Positions 1 through 9,213 of a DNA stretch of 64,000 bases are shown piece after piece. This DNA is from Epilithonimonas hominis (GTDB lineage: Bacteria > Bacteroidota > Bacteroidia > Flavobacteriales > Weeksellaceae), in NCBI RefSeq assembly GCF_003730015.1, contig NZ_RJTU01000071.1:1-64000 (forward strand), read 5' to 3'. The notes under the pieces are model-generated. The model worked only from the letters and a program-made list of their open reading frames with translations. It did no database searches and was not told the origin of the DNA. The first letter of the stretch is position 1, and the number at the start of each line of letters is the position of its first letter. Made by a program: the position numbers and the translations under genes.

Positions 1-815
1 CAAGGTTTGAGATTGATCCCTGTTTGTCCATTTCCACCAGGCATTGGTTTACTCATAGCTTCTTGAGTTAAATAGGGGCGCATTTCTGCAAGGGGGTCTT
101 TTTTATAGGCATTATAAGATTTCTCAAATTTATCTTTTGATGTTATTGTTGGCGTATAATTAACGCCGTATTTTTCATTGATTTTATCAGATTCAGTTTT
201 TTCGCTGTAATTATCTATTTTTTTATTTCCCGATAATAACCAAGAGTAGTTTTTGCCCTCGTCTTCGATTTTTACAATTAATCCTGGTAATCCGTAGAAT
301 TTATACGGCCCATCTTGGAAAGGTATATCGGGCGAGAACCACGCAGTCCATTTTCTTCCACCAAATTCAGTAGTTGCTTTCTGAGTATTATAAGTTCCAA
401 CCTTTTCTTTATTAGTTGTAATTTTCCAATCGAATTTTAATTCTTCTTCAAATCCAAAGAATTTTCTACTTATCATATCAGTATATAATTCCTTCATATC
501 TGGATAAGTCTTGTAAACTTTATAACTGAATTTAGGCATTTTTATGGTTTTCATAATATCAACAAAAGTGCCTGATTTTTCCATATCCTCAACTGTTTTC
601 TTGATGATAGAATCTTGTGCTGGAATAGTAAAATCTTGATAAATCGATTTTTTTGCGTTAATATCTAACACCGTCATCACTTTATCAATTTTCGCTGAAT
701 CTTTTTTAGGTTTGAAACTTAATTCATAAAAGAAACGGTTGGCTGTTTCTTGTGCAGAAACCATTAATCCTAATAATAACAAAGGAAGAATGACTAATTT
801 TTTGAGAGATTTCAT
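1..815 (-). CDS. GLPGLI family protein, partial (3' end off the window)
   Basis: The reading frame starts at an ATG on the minus strand (813-815) and stays open to the window edge, so about 271 residues are visible and the C-terminus is missing. Residues 1-20 form a signal peptide ending VSAQE. The family signature GLPGLI sits at about residues 175-180 within the context KFYGLPGLIVKI, which identifies the Bacteroidota GLPGLI family of secreted or periplasmic proteins. The molecular function of the family is not established. It is divergently placed from nothing visible; the next gene is on the same strand, about 60 bases upstream, and is probably transcribed separately. Confidence 0.88.
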   Translation of the reverse strand, partial: MKSLKKLVILPLLLLGLMVSAQETANRFFYELSFKPKKDSAKIDKVMTVLDINAKKSIYQDFTIPAQDSIIKKTVEDMEKSGTFVDIMKTIKMPKFSYKVYKTYPDMKELYTDMISRKFFGFEEELKFDWKITTNKEKVGTYNTQKATTEFGGRKWTAWFSPDIPFQDGPYKFYGLPGLIVKIEDEGKNYSWLLSGNKKIDNYSEKTESDKINEKYGVNYTPTITSKDKFEKSYNAYKKDPLAEMRPYLTQEAMSKPMPGGNGQTGINLKP

Positions 816-872
816 ACTTTTATTTTTTTGTTTATGACTAATTAGTGCAAGATTCTGAAAAATGTTACAGAA

Positions 873-1622
873 TTATTGATGCATTTTTTTTATTGATTCA
901 TTCATCAATTGATATATTTTCAAATGTTCTTCATCAGTAATCAAGTCTTCGTGGAGTTTCAGAACTCTTTCATCTCCTCTTACGGCCGGTCCTGTTTGTG
1001 CCAATTTTGGTTCCAGATGATGAATTTTCTCCACAGTTTCATCAATTAATGGAATGAAATAATTGAAATCTAAATCCTGTGAATCCGCGATTTCCTTAGC
1101 TCTTGCAAAAAGATGATTCACAAAGTTGCAGGCAAAAACAGCAGTCAAGTGGATGTATTTTCTCTTTTCATAATCCGAAGTCTCAACGTGGTCGGAAATA
1201 AGGGACGCCAATTCAAATAATGATTTTTCATCAATCTGATTCTCAGCTTCAATAAAAAAAGGAATTTTGGAATATTCCAGGTTTTTGGTTTTAGAAAAAG
1301 TCTGCAAAGGATAAAAGCTCGCTTTTCTGTAATTGCCTTTCAGGATTTCTAGTGGAAGAGAACCGGAAGTATGAGCAACTAAAGCTTTTTCAGTTTTGAT
1401 TAAATCTGAAACTTGTTCAACCGCCGAATCTGAAACAGAAATCAAATAAAGATCGGCATCAGCTAATTCTTTTGTAGAGTAAGGAATATTTAGTTCTTCC
1501 GAGATTTTATTCAATTCAACTTCATTTCGTCCAAAGATTTGACTGACTTCGATATTATTTTGGGTAAAAGCTTTTGCAAGATGAAAGGCGACATTTCCCG
1601 AGCCGATGATAACTATTTTCAT
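873..1622 (-). CDS. Rossmann-fold and DUF2520 domain-containing protein
   Basis: 249 residues. The N-terminus MKIVIIGSGNVAFHLA is a dinucleotide-binding Rossmann motif (GxGNxA) as in F420/NADP-dependent oxidoreductases, and the C-terminal half matches the helical DUF2520 domain (residues about 125-245, with HLTAVFACNFVNHL). The family is related to ketopantoate reductase/ProC-like dehydrogenases, but the substrate is unknown. The ATG start is supported by a TATCTTTG box (1627-1634, minus strand) only four bases before it, which would make the transcript leaderless. It is divergent from the sigma-factor gene that follows. Confidence 0.85.
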   Translation of the reverse strand: MKIVIIGSGNVAFHLAKAFTQNNIEVSQIFGRNEVELNKISEELNIPYSTKELADADLYLISVSDSAVEQVSDLIKTEKALVAHTSGSLPLEILKGNYRKASFYPLQTFSKTKNLEYSKIPFFIEAENQIDEKSLFELASLISDHVETSDYEKRKYIHLTAVFACNFVNHLFARAKEIADSQDLDFNYFIPLIDETVEKIHHLEPKLAQTGPAVRGDERVLKLHEDLITDEEHLKIYQLMNESIKKMHQ

Positions 1623-1626
1623 CCAA

Positions 1627-1634
1627 CAAAGATA
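1627..1634 (-). promoter_or_regulatory. -7 promoter box of the DUF2520 gene
   Basis: Reads TATCTTTG on the minus strand, a perfect match to the Bacteroidota -7 element TAnnTTTG. It ends four bases before the ATG, so transcription would begin at or next to the start codon. A weak -33 element (TTTA) lies 17 bases further upstream. Confidence 0.5.
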
Positions 1635-1742
1635 AAGTTTTGACTAATGTGTAAACCGTTACGTTTAATATAAATTCAAGGAAAATTCAAAAAAAAATTT
1701 AACTTTGGTCTTATTTTTTAATCAAAACAACGAAACATCTGA

Positions 1743-2300
1743 ATGAAGCTCAACGATGAGGAAATTGTAAAGCTTTTAACTGCACCTCAAACTGTAGAGA
1801 AAGGTTTGCGCGCGATGATGGATATCTATCAGAGTCGCCTTTATTGGCATATCAGACGTTTGATTGTGGATCACGACCAAGCTCAGGATGTTTTACAGGA
1901 TACTTTTATCAAAGCGTATCAGAACATTCATCAGTTCAAGAGTGATAGCAAATTGTACACTTGGCTCTACAGGATTGCAACCAACGAGGCTTTGCAACAA
2001 CTCAACAAAATGAACCGGATTAAGAAAACAGATGAAGATGCAGAATATTATATGCAGAATCTAGTTGCTGATAATGCTGGCAAAGATGGAGAAGAAATCC
2101 AGGTTTTGTTGCAACAAGCGATACAAACTTTGCCAGAAAAACAGAAATTGGTTTTCAATATGAGATATTATGATGATTTGCCTTACGAGGAGATTTCTAA
2201 GATACTGGATATGTCCGTCGGAACTTTGAAGACCAATTATCATTACGCAAAAGATAAAGTTGAACAATATATAATAGACAACTACTCGGAAGAGTTTTAA
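1743..2300 (+). CDS. ECF-type RNA polymerase sigma factor
   Basis: 185 residues, the usual ECF size. Sigma region 2 is visible at about residues 25-95 (DHDQAQDVLQDTFIKAY and the TWLYRIATNEA segment) and region 4 at about 120-175 (LPEKQKLVFNMRYYDDLPYEEISKILD, a helix-turn-helix). It directs RNA polymerase to a small regulon, typically for envelope or stress responses. The two following genes encode a single-pass membrane protein and a periplasmic protein, so the three look like one sensing module. A TAACTTTG box at 1700-1707 is a likely promoter element. Regulon and signal are unknown. Confidence 0.93.
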   Translation: MKLNDEEIVKLLTAPQTVEKGLRAMMDIYQSRLYWHIRRLIVDHDQAQDVLQDTFIKAYQNIHQFKSDSKLYTWLYRIATNEALQQLNKMNRIKKTDEDAEYYMQNLVADNAGKDGEEIQVLLQQAIQTLPEKQKLVFNMRYYDDLPYEEISKILDMSVGTLKTNYHYAKDKVEQYIIDNYSEEF

Positions 2301-2372
2301 AAGAATAATAGAATAATGTTATGAAACGTCTTTGACGTAGCATTTGACAAATGAAAAATTAAATAAGAGCAA

Positions 2373-2948
2373 ATGAAAATTGATATAGAAAAACTGAGCA
2401 GAAATACGCCGTATCCGGAACCTTCAGATGAGTTTTTCAAAATGCTTCAAGATCACGTGATTTCGAAAACAATTGGAGAGAAAGTTCCCGTTGTTCAGAA
2501 AGAAGCAAAAGTTTTCTCTCTGAATTTCAAATGGATGGCTGCTGCAGCAGTAGTTTTGATTGCTGGACTTACAGCGTTTTTAGGAGTTGATAATTCTTCC
2601 GAAACACAAAGTTTTGCTAGTCAAAAACCAATTGTAGATTCTGTTTATAATATTAATGAGCCTAAAAGCAATACATCAGAACAATTAGCAAATATTACTG
2701 CGACTGAAGAACATCATACAGATGTTATCAAAAAACAAAATGTTAAAAATCATCACATCGCTTCTGCAAAAATGACTGTTTCTAATGCAAAATATTATAA
2801 TAATACCGACCGACAAGATTACGCTGTAGAAACTATAAGAAAATCGGAGTCAGAAGTGGAGAAGGTTTTAGTGGCTTTTACGCCAGACCAGTTGAAAGAC
2901 TTAGATAGAAATAGTGAGCAAGATGTTTATCTTGATCTTTATAATTAA
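2373..2948 (+). CDS. single-pass membrane protein, probable anti-sigma factor of the upstream ECF sigma
   Basis: 191 residues. It has a soluble N-terminus of about 50 residues (MKIDIEKLSRNTPYPEPSDEFF), one hydrophobic segment at about 52-70 (WMAAAAVVLIAGLTAFLGV) and a polar C-terminal region that would lie in the periplasm. This topology and its place 72 bases after an ECF sigma gene suggest an anti-sigma factor, but no recognised ZAS or RskA motif (such as HxxxCxxC) is seen. The assignment is inference from context. Confidence 0.6.
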   Translation: MKIDIEKLSRNTPYPEPSDEFFKMLQDHVISKTIGEKVPVVQKEAKVFSLNFKWMAAAAVVLIAGLTAFLGVDNSSETQSFASQKPIVDSVYNINEPKSNTSEQLANITATEEHHTDVIKKQNVKNHHIASAKMTVSNAKYYNNTDRQDYAVETIRKSESEVEKVLVAFTPDQLKDLDRNSEQDVYLDLYN

Positions 2949-2965
2949 TAACAAAATAGAGAGAA

Positions 2966-3568
2966 ATGAAAAAATTGTTATTGACTATTTTAATTGCCGG
3001 ATTCTTTTCTGCTCACACAGTTAGTGGACAAGACAGAAGATCCGGGACAACAAATTTAAGGTCTCAATCGGGTTCGAATTCTAGTTTACCTGGCAGTTCT
3101 GCATCGGCATTATCACCGGTTGGAACTTTACAAAGACAGACCAATATTCCCAGAACTTCTGAGTGGAGAACTATGAATACACAAGAGAAAAGAGATGTCG
3201 TAAATAATATGTCTACAAAGGAACGTTCTATGTTTCTACAGAAGATGAAGGAGAATATCGTTATCGATGATATTGACATTTCAGCAGATAAGCAAGACGA
3301 ATTCAAAGCGCTTTATGCTGAATATCAAACTAATCAAAAACAGATTAAAGAAAAATTTCTTGTAGAAAATAATATAGCAAATCTTTCTGATGAAGAAGCG
3401 ACAAGAAGACTTAATCAAAGTTTTGATGTTGGTCAGCAACTTCTCAACAACAGAAGAACTTATGCTGACAAATTTTTAAAAATTCTTACACCGCAACAAG
3501 TCTTAAAGTTATTCCAAACAGAAGGAAAAATGCGAGAAAAAGTACTTGATAAAAAGAACAGCAATTGA
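2966..3568 (+). CDS. periplasmic protein resembling Spy/CpxP sensors, in the sigma-factor operon
   Basis: 200 residues with a signal peptide (MKKLLLTILIAGFFSAHTVSGQ), a Ser/Gly-rich linker, then a helical region with LTPQQVLKLFQTEGKMREK near the C-terminus. Repeated LTxxQ-like helices are typical of Spy/CpxP/ZraP periplasmic chaperone-sensors, which often accompany ECF sigma and anti-sigma pairs. It starts 17 bases after the membrane protein and is followed directly by a terminator, so it closes the operon. The family call is tentative. Confidence 0.6.
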   Translation: MKKLLLTILIAGFFSAHTVSGQDRRSGTTNLRSQSGSNSSLPGSSASALSPVGTLQRQTNIPRTSEWRTMNTQEKRDVVNNMSTKERSMFLQKMKENIVIDDIDISADKQDEFKALYAEYQTNQKQIKEKFLVENNIANLSDEEATRRLNQSFDVGQQLLNNRRTYADKFLKILTPQQVLKLFQTEGKMREKVLDKKNSN

Positions 3569-3571
3569 TTC

Positions 3572-3597
3572 AAAACCTCTAGATTTTAGAGGTTTTT
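3572..3597 (+). terminator. intrinsic terminator of the sigma-factor operon
   Basis: Stem AAAACCTCT / AGAGGTTTT with a seven-base loop, ending in a run of T, directly after the stop codon of the Spy-like gene. Confidence 0.85.
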
Positions 3598-3660
3598 CTG
3601 TTTTATGTCGCACATTCACAAATGTTTCGAAATAATTTTTCCTATTCTGTTAAAAATATG

Positions 3661-3668
3661 TATTTTCG
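3661..3668 (+). promoter_or_regulatory. -7 box upstream of the peptidyl-prolyl isomerase gene
   Basis: TATTTTCG differs from TAnnTTTG at one position, and TTTC lies 19 bases upstream in the -33 place. It is 29 bases before the ATG at 3698. Confidence 0.4.
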
Positions 3669-3697
3669 CAGACTGATTATAAACATTTAATATAAAG

Positions 3698-5842
3698 ATG
3701 GCAATTTTAGGCGAAATTAGAAAAAGATCGTGGCTGTTAGTTGGCGTTATTGCATTAGCACTTTTGGCTTTCTTGGTAAATCCGGATACTATTGACAAGG
3801 TTTTTGGTAAAAACCCGAATATTCTTGGAAAGGTTAATGGAGAAGAAATCACAAGAGATGAGCTTAATGACCAGCTTTTCATTATGCAGCAACAGGCTCA
3901 GCAACAAGGTCAACCAACCAAAGGTCTTGAAGAGCAGGCTTGGCAGATTCTTGTTCAGTCCAAATTAATCAAGCAGCAGTTCGAAAAAATGGGGCTTAAG
4001 CTTACAGATGAGATTTTCTGGAGCCAGCTTCAATATGATCCTATTTTTGCTCAGAATCAGCAATATTTTGATGAAAAAGGTAACTTCAAATTGCAAGAAA
4101 TAAAAAGCGAAATTGAAAAAGCACAGGCTACAAACCCCGAGAATTATAATTTCTGGCTGAAGAACAAAAAAGCAATCGAGTACCGAATGATGGCAAGAAT
4201 GCTTTTCGGAAATGTAACAGCTGGTATCACAGTAAGCAAAAAAGAAGCGGAGCTGATGATGAAATTTCGTGATGAAATGGTTAATATCGATTTTGTAAAA
4301 GTGGATTACTTGGAGTTTTCCAAAAAAAACAATGTGAAAGTTACCACTCAGGATCTTGCAGACTATATCAAACTACATCCAACAAGGTTTAAAGCGACTG
4401 CTAGCAGAAATTTAGCTTATGCTTATTTCCCTGCAACGCCAAGTGCTCAGGATGATGCTGCCACTTTGAACGAGATCAACAAATTGTACCTAAAGGGAAC
4501 AGATGCTTCTAATGGAGCAGAAAATTTCCAGAATACAAAGAACGATTCTATGTTCGTAGAGTTAAATTCCGATGTTCCTTTCATTCCTCAGTATGTTGGG
4601 TTAAATCAGGTTCCACAGGGTATTAAAGATAAAATTGCTACTGCTACAATCGGTCAGACATTTGGCCCATATAAAGAGCAGAATCTTTATGTAGTATCTA
4701 AATTGTTAGACAAAAAAGCATCAGATTCTACACAATCAAAACATATCTTAATCGCTTATAAAGGTGCTGAGCGTTCTACCGCTACCAGAACAAAAGAAGC
4801 GGCTAAAAAGATTGCAGATAGCTTGCTAGCAGTAATCAAAGCAGATCCTGCAAAATTTGCAGATGGTCTGAAATTATCTGATGAGCCTAATGCTGTTGAA
4901 AGAAACGGTAGTGTGGGATGGACGACTCTAACTTCGCCATTTGCGCCCGGATATCTTAAATTTTTGGCTGATAATCCAAAAGGAACAACAGGTCTTGCAG
5001 AGACATCTTTCGGATATCATATCATAAATGTCGAGGATAAGAAATCTGGTTCAATGACGTACAAAATCGCTCACCTTGCGAAAAATGTAAAAGCTTCTGA
5101 TAAAACTGAGAATCAGGTATTGACACAGGCTACAAGATTCATTCAGCAAACTGAAGGAAAAAGCTTCAATCAATTTAAAAATCTTGCTGAGAAAAATAAA
5201 TATCGATTTGACAATCCAAAAACTGTGGGTAGATTCCAAGGTACACTTCCAGGACTTGGTACAGATAAAGATAGTGATATTATTTCTTGGGCGTTTGACA
5301 AGAAAAGAAATATAGGTGATACGGATATTTTTACGGTAGAAGGTACAGGTGACAGAATTGTAGCTTATGTTGTTGGGAAGCAAGATGAAGGCCTTGCGGA
5401 TCCTGAGACTGTAAGAAATCAGATTGAGCCGATTGTAAAAAATAAACTTCTTGCTAAATCTATTATCGAAAAAATTAACTCTGGAAAATACAGTAGTCTG
5501 GATCAGGCTGCAAAAGCTTTCGGAACTACAAAAGCAAATGCTGTTGTAAACTTGTTTAACCCATCTGTAAATGGTTCGATGGAGCCTAGAGTGGCAGGAG
5601 CTGCATTCGGATTGACAAACAATAAATTATCTCAGCCGATTGAGGGAATGACGGGTGTTTATCTTGTTGTTAAAAAATCTGTTACTACGAACAAATTGCC
5701 AGGAGATGTTAAACAAATTATACAGTCAATGGCGCAGCAAAACGCTCAGCAATTTACAGGATCTTTCTTAAAGAGTCTGCAGGATAACGCTGATATAAAA
5801 GATTATAGAATAGACGTTTGGGATAAAACTGCTCAACAGTAA
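3698..5842 (+). CDS. membrane-anchored peptidyl-prolyl cis-trans isomerase (PpiD/SurA type)
   Basis: 714 residues. One N-terminal transmembrane helix (about 12-30, LLVGVIALALLAFLV) is followed by a SurA-N-like helical region and a parvulin (PpiC) domain at about 345-450, starting SKHILIAYKG and ending SFGYHIINVEDK. A second, weaker parvulin-like segment follows towards the C-terminus. This is the PpiD layout: an inner-membrane foldase assisting proteins as they leave the Sec channel. Terminators lie on both sides, so it is probably monocistronic. Confidence 0.92.
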   Translation: MAILGEIRKRSWLLVGVIALALLAFLVNPDTIDKVFGKNPNILGKVNGEEITRDELNDQLFIMQQQAQQQGQPTKGLEEQAWQILVQSKLIKQQFEKMGLKLTDEIFWSQLQYDPIFAQNQQYFDEKGNFKLQEIKSEIEKAQATNPENYNFWLKNKKAIEYRMMARMLFGNVTAGITVSKKEAELMMKFRDEMVNIDFVKVDYLEFSKKNNVKVTTQDLADYIKLHPTRFKATASRNLAYAYFPATPSAQDDAATLNEINKLYLKGTDASNGAENFQNTKNDSMFVELNSDVPFIPQYVGLNQVPQGIKDKIATATIGQTFGPYKEQNLYVVSKLLDKKASDSTQSKHILIAYKGAERSTATRTKEAAKKIADSLLAVIKADPAKFADGLKLSDEPNAVERNGSVGWTTLTSPFAPGYLKFLADNPKGTTGLAETSFGYHIINVEDKKSGSMTYKIAHLAKNVKASDKTENQVLTQATRFIQQTEGKSFNQFKNLAEKNKYRFDNPKTVGRFQGTLPGLGTDKDSDIISWAFDKKRNIGDTDIFTVEGTGDRIVAYVVGKQDEGLADPETVRNQIEPIVKNKLLAKSIIEKINSGKYSSLDQAAKAFGTTKANAVVNLFNPSVNGSMEPRVAGAAFGLTNNKLSQPIEGMTGVYLVVKKSVTTNKLPGDVKQIIQSMAQQNAQQFTGSFLKSLQDNADIKDYRIDVWDKTAQQ

Positions 5843-5865
5843 TTCCAAGATTTTCCAAAATATTC

Positions 5866-5889
5866 AAAAGCGGCATAATTGTCGCTTTT
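5866..5889 (+). terminator. intrinsic terminator after the peptidyl-prolyl isomerase gene
   Basis: Stem AAAAGCG / CGCTTTT followed by a T-rich stretch (TTGTTTTTTA), 24 bases after the stop codon. Confidence 0.75.
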
Positions 5890-5928
5890 GTTGTTTTTTA
5901 TTTTTTCTATTAATAAAACCAATATTCA

Positions 5929-5936
5929 TATATTTG
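5929..5936 (+). promoter_or_regulatory. -7 box of the MlaD/Fe-S operon
   Basis: TATATTTG matches TAnnTTTG exactly and lies 29 bases before the GTG start at 5966. No clear -33 element is seen. Confidence 0.45.
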
Positions 5937-5965
5937 CTAATTACTAATTACTAAAAACAACAAAC

Positions 5966-6913
5966 GTGAAGTTAAGTAAAGAATTAAAAGCAGGATTGAT
6001 CGCAATTTTTGCTATAATAAGTTTCGTGATACTTTATCAGTTTATGAAAGGGAAAAATCTCTTCACTACAGATAATGTTTTCTATGCTAAATATGACAAT
6101 GTAGAAGGTCTTCAGGTTTCCAATCCGGTATCAATCAACGGCCTTAAAGTAGGTCAGGTAGATGAAATAAAACCAATTACGAAAGGAGGTAAATTGCATT
6201 TTGTAGTAAAGCTAACTATAGATGATACTTTTGAGTTTTCTAAAAATTCTACAGTGGAAATTTTTGAACCTGGTCTGATGTCTGGAAAAGAAATGAAAAT
6301 CAATCTTTTTTATGGTGGTGCAACAGCCAAAGACGGTGATACACTGAAGGGGAATTATCAGCTTTCCATGCTTAATTCTCTATCTTCCCAGGTAAAACCT
6401 GTAAAAGACCAGCTTTCGGGAGTTCTTCTCAAATTGGATTCTACATTAGCCAGTACAAACAAAATAGTAGATGAGCAAAACAGAAGAGAAATTAAATTGC
6501 TACTTGCTAATTTAAATCAGACAGTTGCTGCATTTAAGGGAACAGCAGATCAAACCAACCGAATTTTAGCTTCTAATGAAAATGGATTGCACGAAGCTAT
6601 TGGCAATGCCAATAAAATGCTTCTTACAACCAATGCAACCGTAGAAAAATATGGTAAAGTTGCAGAGAAAGTAGATGTGGATAAACTCAATCTAACAATT
6701 GACGAGTTTAGTAAAACGGCTACTAAGATTAATAACGTTATTTCCGGCATACAAAACGGGGACGGTTCACTTGGTAAATTGACCAAAGATGATGAACTTT
6801 ACAATAATCTGACAAGAACAGCAGACAACCTTAATAAATTGGTAGAAGATCTTAAGGCAAACCCTAAACGTTACGTTAATTTCTCTGTTTTTGGTAAGAA
6901 TAATAAAGACTAA
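5966..6913 (+). CDS. MlaD family (MCE domain) lipid transport protein
   Basis: 315 residues from a GTG start. A transmembrane anchor at about 9-28 is followed by one MCE domain at about 37-115 (VEGLQVSNPVSINGLKVGQV) and a long helical C-terminus. MCE proteins form hexameric periplasmic rings that carry phospholipids between membranes. The usual MlaE permease and MlaF ATPase partners are not in this window. The stop codon is followed three bases later by the start of a membrane Fe-S protein, so the two are co-transcribed, an unexplained pairing. Confidence 0.9.
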   Translation: MKLSKELKAGLIAIFAIISFVILYQFMKGKNLFTTDNVFYAKYDNVEGLQVSNPVSINGLKVGQVDEIKPITKGGKLHFVVKLTIDDTFEFSKNSTVEIFEPGLMSGKEMKINLFYGGATAKDGDTLKGNYQLSMLNSLSSQVKPVKDQLSGVLLKLDSTLASTNKIVDEQNRREIKLLLANLNQTVAAFKGTADQTNRILASNENGLHEAIGNANKMLLTTNATVEKYGKVAEKVDVDKLNLTIDEFSKTATKINNVISGIQNGDGSLGKLTKDDELYNNLTRTADNLNKLVEDLKANPKRYVNFSVFGKNNKD

Positions 6914-6916
6914 TAT

Positions 6917-8230
6917 ATGCAATATATTGACAATGTAATCTTTCTGATTCTCCTGATTGCTGGCTTTGGATTATTTGCAAAAAGCCTAAAGGAACTTTAC
7001 CGTAATATAAAGCTGGGTAAAGAAATTAACCGTACAGACAGACCAGCAGAGCGATGGGCAACAATGGCTCGTGTCGCTCTTGGGCAGAGCAAAATGGTAA
7101 AAAGACCCATTGCAGGGATTTTACACATCTTTGTTTACGTTGGATTCGTCATAATCAATATTGAACTTCTTGAAATTATTATCGACGGAATTTTCGGTAC
7201 ACACCGTTTCCTTCAAGGTGTTTTAGGAGAAGCATTCTATTCTTTTTTTACAGTCACATTGGAAATATTAGCCTTGTTGGTAGTAGTGGCTGTTGTGATA
7301 TTTTTCATCAGAAGAAATTTCTATGGGGTGAAGAGATTGACTATGAAAGAATTGTCCGGGTGGCCAAAACAAGATGCCAACTGGATTTTGATTATAGAAT
7401 TCGCTTTGATGGTAGCTTTTTTTACCATGAACGGCGCGGATTATTTTGCTGATTCTGATCGTTTTGCAGGTAATTTTCCAATATCCTCACACCTGTTTCC
7501 ATTTTTCCAGAATATGAATGTGGAAACGCTTCATATTATCGAGAAGTTTGCATGGTGGTTTCATTTCGTTGGGATCTTATTCTTTATGAATTATCTTTAT
7601 TATTCAAAACATCTTCATATCATTTTTGCATTCCCAAATACTTGGTTTGCGAATCTTGAAAAGAAAGGAAAATTTAATAATCTAGATTCTGTTACTAAAG
7701 AAATCAAATTGATGATGGATCCAAACGCAGATCCATATGCAGTTCCAGCGGAAGGGGCAGAAGAAGCACCGTCTAAATTCGGAGCCGAAGATATTTTTGA
7801 TCTTAACCAACATCAGCTTTTAAGTGCTTATTCTTGCACAGAGTGCGGAAGATGTACTTCAGTTTGCCCGGCTAATATCACAGGAAAGAAACTGTCTCCT
7901 AGGGCGATAATGATGAAAACAAGAGACAGACTGGAAGAAGTAGGCAAAAATATCAACAAGAATGGAAAGTTTGTGGATGATGGCAGAAAACTTCTCAATG
8001 ACTACATTACTAAAGAAGAACTCTGGGCTTGTACTACCTGCAACGCTTGTGTAGAAGCTTGTCCTGTTCTGATTGATCCATTGTCCATTATTTTCGAGAT
8101 GAGGAGATTCCTTGTGATGGAGCAGTCTGCAGCGCCTCAGGAGCTGAACTTGATGATGACCAATGTGGAGAATAATGCTGCCCCTTGGCAGTATAATCAG
8201 GCGGATCGTTTGAATTGGGCGAAAGATTAA
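6917..8230 (+). CDS. membrane-bound (Fe-S)-binding oxidoreductase subunit (HdrC/GlpC-like with two 4Fe-4S clusters)
   Basis: 437 residues. About five transmembrane segments fill the first 240 residues and resemble the cytochrome-b-like domain of nitrate reductase gamma/HdrE. Two 4Fe-4S motifs follow: CTECGRCTSVCP at about 307-318 and CTTCNACVEACP at about 372-383. It probably passes electrons between a quinone pool and the Fe-S protein encoded next (52-base gap). The electron donor and acceptor cannot be told from the sequence. Confidence 0.85.
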   Translation: MQYIDNVIFLILLIAGFGLFAKSLKELYRNIKLGKEINRTDRPAERWATMARVALGQSKMVKRPIAGILHIFVYVGFVIINIELLEIIIDGIFGTHRFLQGVLGEAFYSFFTVTLEILALLVVVAVVIFFIRRNFYGVKRLTMKELSGWPKQDANWILIIEFALMVAFFTMNGADYFADSDRFAGNFPISSHLFPFFQNMNVETLHIIEKFAWWFHFVGILFFMNYLYYSKHLHIIFAFPNTWFANLEKKGKFNNLDSVTKEIKLMMDPNADPYAVPAEGAEEAPSKFGAEDIFDLNQHQLLSAYSCTECGRCTSVCPANITGKKLSPRAIMMKTRDRLEEVGKNINKNGKFVDDGRKLLNDYITKEELWACTTCNACVEACPVLIDPLSIIFEMRRFLVMEQSAAPQELNLMMTNVENNAAPWQYNQADRLNWAKD

Positions 8231-8281
8231 TCTTTAAGTAAGATTTCATTTTAAATCAATACAAAATACATTTTACAACAA

Positions 8282-9067
8282 ATGGATTTCACTATAAAAA
8301 CAATGGCGGATTACGCTGCGGAAGGCAAATCTCCGGAAGTTCTTTTCTGGGTAGGCTGCGCCGGAAGTTTTGATGATCGTGCAAAAAAAATAACCAAAGC
8401 ATTCTGCAAAATTTTAAATAAAATCGGAGTAGAATTTGCGGTACTTGGTCAGGAAGAATCCTGCACAGGTGATCCTGCAAAACGTGCTGGAAATGAGTTT
8501 GTGTTCCAGATGATGGCTTTGACGAACATCGAAATTCTGAACGCTTATGATGTCAAAAAAATCGTAACGGCCTGTCCTCACTGCTTCAATACTCTTAAGA
8601 ATGAATATCCAAGTCTGGGTGGGAATTATGAGGTTTTGCATCATACACAATTCCTCAAAGACTTGATGAATGAAGGAAGATTGAAAATAGAAGGCGGAAG
8701 TTTCAAAGGGAAAAAAATTACCTTCCACGATCCTTGTTATCTGGGCAGAGCTAATGATGAATATGAAGCACCAAGGATGCTTCTGGAAAAACTAGATGCA
8801 GAACTCGTAGAAATGAAACGTTGCAAAACGAATGGTTTATGCTGCGGAGCCGGTGGTGCACAGATGTTCAAAGAGCCCGAAAAAGGGAACAAGGATATTA
8901 ATATTGAGAGAACTGAAGAGGCGCTATCTTTTGAGCCAAAAGTAATAGCAACGGGATGTCCGTTTTGTAATACAATGATGACGGACGGTGTAAAGCATTT
9001 TAATAAAAATGCCGAAGTCGAAGTAAAAGATATTGTGGAGCTTTTAGCGGAAGCAGAAGATCTTTAG
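8282..9067 (+). CDS. (Fe-S)-binding protein with two CCG domains (heterodisulfide reductase B-like)
   Basis: 261 residues with two cysteine-rich CCG modules: the first has VGCAGS, ESCTGDP and ACPHCF, the second DPCYLGR, CCGAGG and TGCPFCN. These ligate non-cubane or 4Fe-4S clusters in HdrB, GlpC and LutA-type proteins. Together with the preceding membrane subunit it forms a likely two-part electron-transfer complex. A terminator follows 21 bases after the stop, so it ends the mlaD operon. Confidence 0.88.
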   Translation: MDFTIKTMADYAAEGKSPEVLFWVGCAGSFDDRAKKITKAFCKILNKIGVEFAVLGQEESCTGDPAKRAGNEFVFQMMALTNIEILNAYDVKKIVTACPHCFNTLKNEYPSLGGNYEVLHHTQFLKDLMNEGRLKIEGGSFKGKKITFHDPCYLGRANDEYEAPRMLLEKLDAELVEMKRCKTNGLCCGAGGAQMFKEPEKGNKDINIERTEEALSFEPKVIATGCPFCNTMMTDGVKHFNKNAEVEVKDIVELLAEAEDL

Positions 9068-9087
9068 ATTGTCATCATTAAAAAAGT

Positions 9088-9112
9088 AAAACCTCAGAAA
9101 ATCTGAGGTTTT
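9088..9112 (+). terminator. intrinsic terminator of the MlaD/Fe-S operon
   Basis: Perfect stem AAAACCTCAGA / TCTGAGGTTTT with a three-base loop and trailing T run. Confidence 0.9.
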
Positions 9113-9213
9113 TTGCTTTTACCACTAATTGAATTAAAATCCGTAATTTTATACTTTGATTGACGAAAATGAAATTGCAGAATGTGATTCTATTTTTTAA
9201 ATAAAAAGATATT

